Source: an uncultured Bacteroidales bacterium (GTDB taxonomy: Bacteria; Bacteroidota; Bacteroidia; Bacteroidales; UBA11471). Taken from it: a DNA stretch of 64,000 nucleotides. Positions within the stretch are counted from its first letter, which is position 1, and each line of letters begins with the position of its first letter. The DNA lies in the NCBI GenBank assembly GCA_947625885.1, contig CANQQA010000001.1, positions 1-64,000 on the forward strand. The letters are read 5' to 3'. The notes below the pieces were generated by a model. It made no database searches, was not told the origin of the DNA, and worked only from the letters and a program-made list of their open reading frames with translations. Positions 49,130 to 57,560 of the stretch are shown piece by piece. The position numbers and the translations under genes are program-made.

Positions 49130-49705
49130 TTATAAATCTTCTCCGTTTGCTTGGTTGTATTCGTTGTCATAGTACAAAAAAATGTTATATGTTCCATGTA
49201 ATATCCCCTCCCCCGCTCTTATCATAAACCAAACAGATCTTTTTTCATAATCCGATGTCAAAGGTCGTTGGTAATAAGCAGCTTCATAACGTTTTTTATG
49301 AATAGACATTTCATACCCGATATCTTCACTTTCAGGTATAGTATAATCTTGTAGCGATATATATTTGGGATTGTTGGCGAATTGGGAACAAAGTTTGTTG
49401 AATCTTATTTTGATATTTGTCTCATCAATTTGATTTTTATCCCTCACCGCAATCCGATAAACTTTATTGTTATTCGTTACGACAGCGATATAAACGTCCT
49501 GTCCGTTAAATTCTCCTTCCAAATCGGCGCCTCTAAATTCAGCAGCTTCCGTATGTTGGAATCCTTTTGCTTGGAGTTTCCGTATCATTTCGGTTTTACT
49601 CCCATCGACGGGAATCCCTAAAAATTGGGTAACCGTTTTCTCCTGCTGCGCATATACCGCTATCGCAAATGCGAGCAACATCGTAATCGACAATAATTTT
49701 TTCAT
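49130..49705 (-). CDS. Secreted protein of unknown function
   Basis: 191 residues from the ATG at 49705, giving a clean signal peptide (MKKLLSITMLLAFAIAVYAQ). The 49744 start would add 13 residues before it. The mature part (VTQFLGIPVDGSKTEMIRKLQAKGFQHTEAAEFRGADLEGEFNGQDVYIAVVTNNNKVYRIAVRDK) resembles small Bacteroidota periplasmic proteins with a repeated strand-turn pattern, but I cannot name a domain. It is AT-richer than pyrK and stands at the edge of the accessory region. Confidence 0.75.
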   Translation of the reverse strand: MKKLLSITMLLAFAIAVYAQQEKTVTQFLGIPVDGSKTEMIRKLQAKGFQHTEAAEFRGADLEGEFNGQDVYIAVVTNNNKVYRIAVRDKNQIDETNIKIRFNKLCSQFANNPKYISLQDYTIPESEDIGYEMSIHKKRYEAAYYQRPLTSDYEKRSVWFMIRAGEGILHGTYNIFLYYDNEYNQANGEDL

Positions 49706-49759
49706 GTCATTAAATTTTGTGTCCCCCAGCTGCCACAAGGACATTCATAGAATACAGCA

Positions 49760-49891
49760 AAAGCGTGGAACTGCGATGCCACGTCTTAAGTTAGAGGTCC
49801 TGAGAAACCTTGTAGTACAGATATGGGAATAGCAGCCACGCTATAGCGTGAAAGCCACTATGCCATTCTTGTGCTAAATTTGAAAATTTTC
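49760..49891 (+). ncRNA. Candidate structured element, type 1, copy B
   Basis: Second copy of the element at 91-216. The core hairpin CACGC-TATA-GCGTG is at 49837-49850, closed by an outer pairing ATGG..ATAG with CTAT..CCAT (about 49823-49866), then the shared block GCCACTATG. A 5' hairpin CGTGG/CCACG lies near 49774-49792, and AGGT/ACCT forms a third small stem. The loop and stem sequences differ from copy A while pairing is kept. It lies between the last core gene and the integrase. Possible identities are an RNA or an attachment-linked structure. Confidence 0.4.
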
Positions 49892-50074
49892 TACATTCAT
49901 AAAGTAATGAAGTAAAATGGAAGGAAGAACGAAACAAATGCAAATATATTTATTGTATATCAATGTTTTATTGCCGTATAGTCTTTTTCATATTCTTTCA
50001 CCCGTTTCATATATTCGGCAGGTTTTTGCACCATTTTTGTTTCTCATTTGTTTCTCTATTTCGATTATTCTTTC

Positions 50075-50082
50075 TACCTTTG
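50075..50082 (+). promoter_or_regulatory. -7 element (TACCTTTG) for the integrase
   Basis: TACCTTTG fits TAnnTTTG and lies 31 bp before the ATG at 50114. Confidence 0.65.
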
Positions 50083-50113
50083 CGGCATAAAGAAAACAAC
50101 AAAAGGATCAACT

Positions 50114-51256
50114 ATGGCACGAGTAAAAAAGCCGTCCAAAATCAAAGAGCCGATTCGCCTCCGCATGAAGCCGCTCAACAACGGCAGCAAAAGCCTGTAT
50201 CTCGACATCTACCGTAACGGCAAACGTTCGTATGAATATTTGAAGATGTATACCATCCCCGAAGTAGATGACAATGCCCGCAAGCAGAATATCGTTACCA
50301 TGACGGCCGCCAATGCCATCAAGTCGAAACGCATTATCGAGATGACCAACGGCGAAGCCGGCATCAAGATGCCTGACGAGAAACCGAAGACGTTGCTGTC
50401 GGAGTGGATGCAGCAGTATATGGCTAATCAGGAGAGCAAGGGCAAAAAGGGGTTTCATCAAATTAAAGTCGCCATGCAGATTCTGAAAGATTATGCCGGA
50501 GAACAAGTAACGATGGAGGATGTAGACAAGACCTTCTGTAAAGGGTATATCGGCTACCTGCTGACCGAATACCAGCCTATGGGGAAACCGATATCGCGGT
50601 TCACGGCGCAGAATTATTATCGGGCGTTGAACGGTGCGCTGAATGCGGCCGTGAGAGCCGACATTATAAAAGTCAATCCGATGAACAAGTTGGATAACTC
50701 GGAGAAGATACGCCGTCCTGACAGCAAGCGCGAGTATATGACGATTGAAGAGATACGTTCTTTAATAGCTACGCCGATGGAGTATTCTGCAGTGAAGAAT
50801 GCCTACCTCTTTTCCTGCTTCTGCGGCTTGCGTATCAGCGATATTATCGGGTTGAAATGGAAGAACGTGTATATCGACAACGGGCAGTATCGGTTGGAAG
50901 TCGTGATGCAGAAGACAAAAGAACCGATATACCTGCCGTTATCCGAAGAAGCACTCAAATGGATGCCGGAACGAGGAGAGAAGACGGCAGAAGACCATGT
51001 TTTCGACCTGCCCTCTCCGACGTATATAAATGTCATTCTCAAACCATGGGCAAAGGCTGCAGGTATAGACAAGCATTTTACTTTTCATACGGCGCGCCAC
51101 ACGTTTGCCACGATGATGCTGACGTTAGGAGTCGACCTCTATACGACCTCGAAACTGCTCGGGCACTCCGATGTGCAGGTAACGCAGGTATATGCGAAAA
51201 TCGTCAATCGGAAGAAAGACGAGGCGGTCAATCTCGTGAACGGATTGTTCGATTAA
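50114..51256 (+). CDS. Tyrosine-type site-specific integrase
   Basis: 380 residues from the ATG at 50114; the in-frame 50048 start precedes the promoter and is rejected. The N-terminal Arm-binding-like part (IRLRMKPLNNGSKSLYLDIYRNGKRSYEYLKMY) is of the Bacteroidota transposon type, followed by a SAM-like core-binding domain. The catalytic residues are complete: Arg in FCGLRISDIIGLKW, HTARHTF, GHSDVQVT and Tyr in QVYAKI. It probably integrated the AT-rich island that follows. Its own base composition is close to the core genome. Confidence 0.93.
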   Translation: MARVKKPSKIKEPIRLRMKPLNNGSKSLYLDIYRNGKRSYEYLKMYTIPEVDDNARKQNIVTMTAANAIKSKRIIEMTNGEAGIKMPDEKPKTLLSEWMQQYMANQESKGKKGFHQIKVAMQILKDYAGEQVTMEDVDKTFCKGYIGYLLTEYQPMGKPISRFTAQNYYRALNGALNAAVRADIIKVNPMNKLDNSEKIRRPDSKREYMTIEEIRSLIATPMEYSAVKNAYLFSCFCGLRISDIIGLKWKNVYIDNGQYRLEVVMQKTKEPIYLPLSEEALKWMPERGEKTAEDHVFDLPSPTYINVILKPWAKAAGIDKHFTFHTARHTFATMMLTLGVDLYTTSKLLGHSDVQVTQVYAKIVNRKKDEAVNLVNGLFD

Positions 51257-51394
51257 CGACTTCGGGGAAATAGTGACAAAAAGAGTTTAGTTTACAAGGG
51301 TGGGCATATATAGGCTATAAACTAATCTAAATCGAATTTTGCAAACAAATGAAAAAAATAACCGAGCAGCGAAATTCGACATATAACAGGCAAA

Positions 51395-51506
51395 CATATC
51401 GGACAGACAAATGGCAGATGAGACCTCCGAGAAGACAACATAACAGTCGCTTTTCGGAAGCGACTTGTGCAACGACAATTCGCCGATATGTGGCAGACAG
51501 GAGGTC
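51395..51506. repeat. Interleaved inverted repeats around a perfect hairpin
   Basis: CATATCGG (51395-51402) pairs with CCGATATG (51483-51490). GACCTCC (51422-51428) pairs with GGAGGTC (51500-51506). Between them is a perfect 8-bp hairpin AGTCGCTT/AAGCGACT (51445-51465). The order A-B-hairpin-A'-B' is that of a pseudoknot if transcribed. The word GGCAGA recurs between A and B and between A' and B'. Integrase arm-type sites are another reading. Confidence 0.55.
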
Positions 51507-51744
51507 CGACATTGGCGCGACACTTAGTCGGTCTGCTGTTCCGCGAGATAATGACTATAACAGGAAACGCCTGCAACATATAGTTGCGGTTATCTTATCG
51601 AACAGTCCCGCACGCCGCCAACCTCACCCGAAAATGCGCACCAATTTCCGCTCTCTCCTTTCCCTTATTTCGCCCAATCATTAGATGGTCAAGCGACAAA
51701 ATAAGTAACAAATTTGCACGCCTTTGCCATACGCCCGAAGTCAT

Positions 51745-51883
51745 CATTGTACATTGCAGCCCACTTTGCTTGCAGATTATGTGGACATTCCCATACGAGC
51801 GCCAGTGTGTATGAGGGATTAGGCTACCCCAAGGAAAAATTTGTGGACAACGGGCAAGCCTGCATAATGATAATGAATGGCAT
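51745..51883 (+). ncRNA. Candidate structured RNA, type 2, left copy
   Basis: Shares with 63616-63766 the blocks CATTGTACAT (51745), GCTTGC (51768), ATTAGG (51818) and a GGCAAGCCTG block (51853). Offsets between blocks are 23, 50 and 36 nt here against 23, 50 and 37 nt in the other copy. Between them, CCCATAC pairs with GTAT-GA-GGG; the other copy forms the same stem from different bases. GCTTGC can pair with GCAAGC (51854-51859). It sits about 180 bp before the first island gene. Confidence 0.5.
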
Positions 51884-52029
51884 ATATCAGAGGGGTTAAC
51901 ATCCCCGTTTGACAGGTTGATTATACGGTTACCCTATCGGTGATTTTCTAAAATAGTTTTTAATTTGTAAAAATTCGAATTTTTGAAAAACTTTAAGCCA
52001 AAGTATGATCGGATGTGAGCAATTAGTCC

Positions 52030-52037
52030 TATATTTG
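52030..52037 (+). promoter_or_regulatory. -7 element (TATATTTG) for the island operon
   Basis: TATATTTG fits TAnnTTTG and lies 26 bp before the ATG at 52064. It may drive the AlbA_2 remnant and the ATPase-helicase genes beyond it. Confidence 0.6.
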
Positions 52038-52063
52038 TAAATGTCTAAAGAACAAATTACGAT

Positions 52064-52389
52064 ATGTTGACAGAAGGAGTTATAACGGAATTAGCGTGCA
52101 GAGTCGAAGATTTCAATGTAGACTTCAAGCGGAATATCTCCTCAAAGGTTCGAGATATTGCAGCGAAAATATGCTGTTTTGCAAACTCTGCCGGAGGATA
52201 TGTCATAAATGGCGAGGATAATGGCAATCGGATTGTCGGGATTGAGATGTCGAGATAGACAATAAAAACGCTCTCTATTCAAGATTCCATTGGTGAGATT
52301 TATATAAAAAAGTCTGAAGTGTCGTAGTCTTTGACTCGTGAAGATCGTAGAAGAAACGGTAAATGAATTTATTACGGACAGCATAACAT
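52064..52389 (+). pseudogene. Decayed AlbA_2 (Schlafen-like) domain gene
   Basis: The open frame 52064-52258 gives 64 residues matching the start of an AlbA_2 domain (EDFNVDFKRNISSKVRDIAAKICCFANSAGGYVINGEDNGNRIVGIEM), then stops. About 80 bp later another frame reads KIVEETVNEFITDSIT (52341-52388), which fits the end of the same domain. Intact relatives are longer and carry further domains. I read it as a broken remnant. It lies just after the island promoter, so its loss may leave an untranslated leader for the next gene. Confidence 0.55.
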
Positions 52390-52400
52390 AATGTTAAAGT

Positions 52401-52814
52401 ATGAACAACGATAACCATTCAGTGGGCGAAAAGATTTTAGTCCAGATCAATAAAATACAAGAAAATGGATGTTTTTGCACATTCCTGCCGACATGGCAAA
52501 ATCAATTCGGATTTATGCCGAACGAGCTAATGCATAGTTTTTTTGACGAGAATGGGAATTTAACCATATCTGTTAGAGATAAAATCGATGTAGTTATCTA
52601 TAAAATTACTGAAAAGGGATTTATTTTATCGGATGTCTCAACGTACGAGAAGAAAGAAAAAAATGTACAGCGATCTGCTTTGATTAGCGATTTTGTCTCA
52701 AAAAATAAAGCGGGAACTATTTTTGAGGCAGAGGTAACCGAAGTTCTTGATACCAAAGTTTTCATTAATCGTGGAGGCATTCAAGGAATCATCAAAAAGG
52801 AAGATACAAATTAG
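52401..52814 (+). CDS. S1-like RNA-binding N-terminal part of the large ATPase gene
   Basis: 137 residues ending at a TAG (52812-52814). Two S1/OB-like segments are visible: VGEKILVQINKIQENGCFCTFLPTWQNQFGFMPNEL, and AGTIFEAEVTEVLDTKVFINRGGIQGIIKKED. The second S1 unit is cut in its middle. In the same frame beyond the TAG the text continues NGIDRLEDLLFVGETIRAVYIGNEKGQLYFSIKLL, which supplies the missing VGE-V-V-G-LYFSIK strands of an S1 fold. This is therefore the front of one gene running to 57557, not an independent gene. Confidence 0.75.
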   Translation: MNNDNHSVGEKILVQINKIQENGCFCTFLPTWQNQFGFMPNELMHSFFDENGNLTISVRDKIDVVIYKITEKGFILSDVSTYEKKEKNVQRSALISDFVSKNKAGTIFEAEVTEVLDTKVFINRGGIQGIIKKEDTN

Positions 52815-52841
52815 AATGGAATAGATAGGTTAGAAGATTTA

Positions 52842-55800
52842 TTGTTCGTGGGAGAGACAATTAGAGCGGTTTACATTGGAAATGAAAAAGGACAATTATA
52901 TTTTAGCATAAAACTCTTAAATGAGAAGCCCTACGAAGATTGTCTCTATAATCTATCGCTGGTTGATTTGTTGAAATATGCAGGACACGATTCAAATGAG
53001 TTTATTGGGCAAGCCAAACAATATCATTATGGATTATTTATTGAAAATCTGTATTCTGCGAATGAACAGCAGCGAGGAAAACTTTTAATCGATCCTATTT
53101 TTGGATATAATCTTCGAGCCATTGTTCCAAATCCCGATTCGAATATCGAAGAAAATAGATATTATAAAGTAAAGTTGAAGTTGGTCGACAAACTCAAACG
53201 ATTAGAAAGAAATCAACTATTCCAATTCACCGCTGTAAATATTGAAGAAACCGATAATCCATACAAGGCGGATGTAAATTTGACTTTTGAGAAGTTCACA
53301 TCGCCAGCTGGCAATGTGGCGACCGCCCATTTATTAGCAGAGGTTGGAAAGAATATGTATTCTTCCAAAGATAGAATGTTTTTTGAGTTGATTCAAAATG
53401 CCGATGATGCGGCATCGGAAAAAGGCGTTCTAATCAATGTGAAAACATCGGGTGATTATTTGATCGTTCGTCATAATGGAAACAGTTTCGATAAAGACGA
53501 TTTTGAGGCCATTACATCGGCGGCAAATGGTACGAAAAAGGCTAATGAGAACAAAACCGGGTATAAAGGAATTGGCTTTAAATCTGTATTTACGGATTCT
53601 GAAAAAGTTTTTATTAAAACAGGGGGATACCAATTCAAATTTGATAGAAGCGATGACCGATTCACCGACTTTGAGTCATTTTATTTTTTAGTAAATAAAC
53701 TACAGACGGAAAAACAGCAGTCGTCCTTTTTGAAAAAGTTTCATAGCGAGTATACGAGGTTCAAGGGAGTCGTTGATATTCCTTGGCAATTAGAACCTAT
53801 TTGGATAGATAATTTTCCTCCTGAGCTAGGCGATGATTTCATATTCTCGAATGTCGCTATTGCCTTGAAATTAGGGGAAGCAAAAATCGTTGACAACAAT
53901 GGTTACAGGCAAGCCATAGAGGATATTATCCGCAATCCACGATTTATGTTATTCTTGCGCAAGACCAAGCGAATTGATTTTAATGAATTGTCTGTCAGCA
54001 AACAAACGAGCGGAGATGCCATTACGCTTAAAAACTCATTTTGCAAAACCCGAATCGAAAAATTTCAGCGAATCGATTTTGAGGTAGATGTCAATAATAC
54101 AGCATTTGAGGAGCATGATATCGATGTTAGAATCGATATAGAGGAACAAGACGAGACCGGAAAAATAATCGAAGCTAAATTTGTCGACATTCACAATCAA
54201 GAATTGGAGAATATTCCAAAGAAAATAGCTATCAATAATTCAACAGAGATTTCCTTTGCGATACCTATCGCAGAAGATGGCACAGTTATGCCAGATAAAG
54301 AACGTTCTGAAATATCGATGTTCGCATTTTTGCCGACACTGGTAAAAGATTTCAAGTTCCCATTTTTTATAAATGCCAACTTTATTCTCGATCCGCCTCG
54401 GCAAAGAATCTTGGGAGATAACCCGTGGAATTTCTATCTTATGCAGGAAATTGCAAGATGTATGGTCCGGTGGTGCATATCCCTGAATAAGAGGCACGAT
54501 AAGAATGCCTTAAACATTCTTATCCCTAAATTCTTCGAAGAAGACAGCGCAGACATAAAACGACTTGCGGAACATTTTAACCAAGCATATAAGTTTGCAA
54601 TTGAATCTGAAGCATTCATTCTTAACCATAAAGACAATCTCGCAAAGCAAGAGGAGATAGTTATTGATAAAACGGGTTTGTCAGTAATTGTCGGCGCAGA
54701 TTTATTCTGCCAATTACTGCAAACTGACAAATGCCTCCCATCGGAAAAGATCGACAGCAAGATATTGGAAGAAGATATTTTTGATGTAGAAATTCTAAAA
54801 TTCGAAGATATTATAAATGAAATTATAAATAATTCGGATTTCGATAATTGGTATTTCGCAGCATCGGACGATCAAAAGAAAATATTATATAAATGGCTAA
54901 ATGATAACAATATACAAACACGAAGGAACGATTTGCAGTCATTCGTAGCGTATTTGCCGGCATTCAAATTCGGCACAGATAACAAATCGTACAAGGACAT
55001 TGTTGAATCTGAATCTCCAAATTACGTTATTACAACAGAGTCCATAGAACCGATCAAAGAAATCCTGACTAAAATAGGCTTTATTTGTTCTGATAATGTT
55101 TTCGATGAGAACAGCCCTTTATATAAGTTCATTGAAATGCCTGATGAGGTGAATTTATTCGATCTCATCAAAGAATGTGATTTTTCGAAACTGGAAACAA
55201 AAGAAAGACAGAGTTTGTTCAAGACATTGAAAGACTTTGATGGCGTAGACGAAACAAAACTTAAAACGATACCCTTATTTAGGAATCAGACCGGAACACC
55301 AATGCCTTTAGGAGAGATGACGACATACCGAGAAAATGTCCATAAATGGTTGTATCCGTATGTTATATACAAAGATGATTATTGTGACGAATTGGACGAT
55401 TATATTATTAAACGAGAAGATGAATTTAAGAGTGTAATACAGAAACATTATGCAGATATAGATGCTTCATTGGGTGAATTATATAATGTTTATAAAAAAG
55501 AATGGACAGGGCAGTTCACTTGTCATCTTATAGAAAATTGCAAGATTGACGATGACATTCTCTCCATTATCGAAGAATCCGACAAGACGACACAAGAATA
55601 CTTTTTGGAAAGATGCGATAAGTTAAAATTGTTATCGTCTGCGACATACAAAAATAATTCATACGAGTCTCGTATTCTTCAATTAGCATTGTCCGTGTAT
55701 GACGAGCAGCCGTCAGACTTTTCCTCAAGGATTTATTTCGATGGACAATGCATCAAATCTTTTTCTGTATCCGATGAAGTCGTCTGCGATTTTCGTCAGA

Positions 55801-57557
55801 ACGGAGAAGAGAAGAAAGTTAAAATGTCGTTAGCGAAATTATTGCCGCAATATGAAAATCAGTCGGATACGATTGACAAAATAAAAGGATTATTTGAGAA
55901 TAAAAAGGGGTTGGGTAAATTCTTTGAGACGACACCTAAATCTATACTTGAAGTACATAGAGAGATAAATCAATCTCTCAATATTCCAGAGTCAGACTTT
56001 TCAGAATGGAAGGTTAATGGCGGCAATGCGTTTCAGTACTTATTTGCCACATATTACCGAAGAGAGAAGAAGAACTGTTTATATGTTCCTAAAATAGACC
56101 TCACCAAAGAAACGGATGAATTTATAAATGATATGCTAAATTTTCTTTTCATCAATGGTATTTCAGTGGAAGAGTCGCCTTTTACGTACCACATTAGAGA
56201 ATATTTCACTAATAAGTATTTTGATTCAGATTATATTTTTGAGAACGAACTATTATTGCCAGTTATCGAAAAATGGGCTGCCGATGACAAAAAGAAACAA
56301 TATCTCCTCCAAAATGGCGTAAAGGCAGCTAATAGTCCTGCGATATCATTTCGGCGTCTCTTTTTAGAAAATAAACCCATAGAATTCATAGATCGGTTAT
56401 CTAACGCAGAGTTGTACTCCGGTGTCGAATTTATTGCAACAGCGGCTGGATATAAGAGACCCTTTGTCGGAAAGTATCAGAAGAAAATTCTTTTGTCATT
56501 AAAGGATAAATGCCATGATTTGCAGGGTTGGGAGGATCGGTGGTATAAAGAAAAAATAGAAAAATCTGCCAAAGAATGGGATACTACGGAATACAGTAAA
56601 TGGATTAACGATCATAATCTTCGTATCTTTATTTATCCTGGAGTTCTGCCACGCCAGTTATCGTACAACAAGAAGGAGAAGGTGGTCATATTGAATTATG
56701 AGGATAATGAATACGATTATTATAATGATAAAGAGAAACGGTTGTTTGTTTGCGGTCGCCGGAAAATAGAAGATGTCTTATTCGCAGTCGCCAAAGAAGA
56801 AGAGGACGCCGATTTTGATTTCGATGATTACAAGGCTCTTTGTGTTGATGGAATATCGATTTCGAAAAAAGAAATTGCCGATAAAGAAGAAAAGATAAAA
56901 TCGTTATCTGAAGAAAATCGCAGGAAAGATGAAATTATTGCGCAATATAAAGCGAAATATGGCGATCTAACGAAAGGTATGGAAAATCCGACTGATGATA
57001 GCGAAATAGATTCTGATGACAAAATAAAACAGCCGATTGAACGTGATGGATTATCTCGTGAGCAACAAATAGCGGCCCATAACGAGGCCGAACATATAAT
57101 AAAAGAGAAATTAGAGGGGTCGGGCTATGATTGCTCGAGCTGGATTATAAATGATGATATACCAGAATATCGACATAGTATCATTAATCCCGATGGTAAA
57201 CCCATAAATCTGATTATAAAAAGTGTCAAAGGAGGGTATATATATCTAAGCGCTACTGATTTTGAGTTCTTAACATCGGATAGTAATAATGTGTTGATGG
57301 TATGGGATGGTAGGACTGTTCATAGTGTTACGGCGGACGATATTTTTAACAAAGATTCCACTGTTAATTTGATTTTTGATACAGAATATACCCCAAAACA
57401 TTACTATGCGGCACTTAGCAGAGTTTTCCAATATGTCAAACGGACTACTTTTGCGGTCAAAAATCCGAACTATAATGCGTATGACGCAATAAAGACGTTT
57501 GGTATGGATTCAAAAACTGAAGGTGTTCAAGAATTGTTCGATGATAATGATTTATAA
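52842..57557 (+). CDS. Large sacsin/Hsp90-type ATPase with DUF3883-like C-terminus
   Basis: 1571 residues if started at a TTG at 52842, but the frame is open from 52815 and continuous with the S1 part except for the TAG. The domain order is: rest of an S1 unit (1-30), linker, GHKL/sacsin-type ATPase at about 165-330 with N-box FFELIQNADDA (near 179), RHNGNSFDKDDFEAIT and TGYKGIGFKSVF (near 238), a long middle of unknown fold, a coiled coil (about 1340-1375, KEEKIKSLSEENRRKDEIIAQYKAKY), then a DUF3883-like domain (about 1410-1540, HIIKEKLEGSGYDCSSW...INLIIKSVKGGYIYLSATDFEFL). Proteins of this architecture occur in defence islands. The next gene starts 3 bp later. Confidence 0.85.
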   Translation: MFVGETIRAVYIGNEKGQLYFSIKLLNEKPYEDCLYNLSLVDLLKYAGHDSNEFIGQAKQYHYGLFIENLYSANEQQRGKLLIDPIFGYNLRAIVPNPDSNIEENRYYKVKLKLVDKLKRLERNQLFQFTAVNIEETDNPYKADVNLTFEKFTSPAGNVATAHLLAEVGKNMYSSKDRMFFELIQNADDAASEKGVLINVKTSGDYLIVRHNGNSFDKDDFEAITSAANGTKKANENKTGYKGIGFKSVFTDSEKVFIKTGGYQFKFDRSDDRFTDFESFYFLVNKLQTEKQQSSFLKKFHSEYTRFKGVVDIPWQLEPIWIDNFPPELGDDFIFSNVAIALKLGEAKIVDNNGYRQAIEDIIRNPRFMLFLRKTKRIDFNELSVSKQTSGDAITLKNSFCKTRIEKFQRIDFEVDVNNTAFEEHDIDVRIDIEEQDETGKIIEAKFVDIHNQELENIPKKIAINNSTEISFAIPIAEDGTVMPDKERSEISMFAFLPTLVKDFKFPFFINANFILDPPRQRILGDNPWNFYLMQEIARCMVRWCISLNKRHDKNALNILIPKFFEEDSADIKRLAEHFNQAYKFAIESEAFILNHKDNLAKQEEIVIDKTGLSVIVGADLFCQLLQTDKCLPSEKIDSKILEEDIFDVEILKFEDIINEIINNSDFDNWYFAASDDQKKILYKWLNDNNIQTRRNDLQSFVAYLPAFKFGTDNKSYKDIVESESPNYVITTESIEPIKEILTKIGFICSDNVFDENSPLYKFIEMPDEVNLFDLIKECDFSKLETKERQSLFKTLKDFDGVDETKLKTIPLFRNQTGTPMPLGEMTTYRENVHKWLYPYVIYKDDYCDELDDYIIKREDEFKSVIQKHYADIDASLGELYNVYKKEWTGQFTCHLIENCKIDDDILSIIEESDKTTQEYFLERCDKLKLLSSATYKNNSYESRILQLALSVYDEQPSDFSSRIYFDGQCIKSFSVSDEVVCDFRQNGEEKKVKMSLAKLLPQYENQSDTIDKIKGLFENKKGLGKFFETTPKSILEVHREINQSLNIPESDFSEWKVNGGNAFQYLFATYYRREKKNCLYVPKIDLTKETDEFINDMLNFLFINGISVEESPFTYHIREYFTNKYFDSDYIFENELLLPVIEKWAADDKKKQYLLQNGVKAANSPAISFRRLFLENKPIEFIDRLSNAELYSGVEFIATAAGYKRPFVGKYQKKILLSLKDKCHDLQGWEDRWYKEKIEKSAKEWDTTEYSKWINDHNLRIFIYPGVLPRQLSYNKKEKVVILNYEDNEYDYYNDKEKRLFVCGRRKIEDVLFAVAKEEEDADFDFDDYKALCVDGISISKKEIADKEEKIKSLSEENRRKDEIIAQYKAKYGDLTKGMENPTDDSEIDSDDKIKQPIERDGLSREQQIAAHNEAEHIIKEKLEGSGYDCSSWIINDDIPEYRHSIINPDGKPINLIIKSVKGGYIYLSATDFEFLTSDSNNVLMVWDGRTVHSVTADDIFNKDSTVNLIFDTEYTPKHYYAALSRVFQYVKRTTFAVKNPNYNAYDAIKTFGMDSKTEGVQELFDDNDL

Positions 57558-57560
57558 ACG

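Larger units (their letters stand above)
49706..50113. other. Non-coding stretch with a structured element before the integrase
   Basis: About 400 bp without a gene. It contains the type 1 structured element (49760-49891) and the integrase promoter. The remainder is AT-rich and shows nothing recognisable. Confidence 0.6.
51257..52063. other. 800-bp structured non-coding region between integrase and island
   Basis: Short open frames exist on both strands (for example 51349-51684 on plus and 51287-51523 on minus) but they overlap each other and lack domain signals. The stretch instead holds an interleaved set of inverted repeats (51395-51506), the type 2 structured element (51745-51883), and the promoter of the next gene (TATATTTG at 52030). 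It may include the element's attachment site or RNA genes. Confidence 0.55.

Noticed and set aside
51349-51684. Possible small gene after the integrase (111 codons), with a minus-strand rival at 51287-51523
   Set aside because: The two frames overlap heavily, neither has a domain, and the DNA is dominated by interleaved inverted repeats, so structure is a better explanation than coding.
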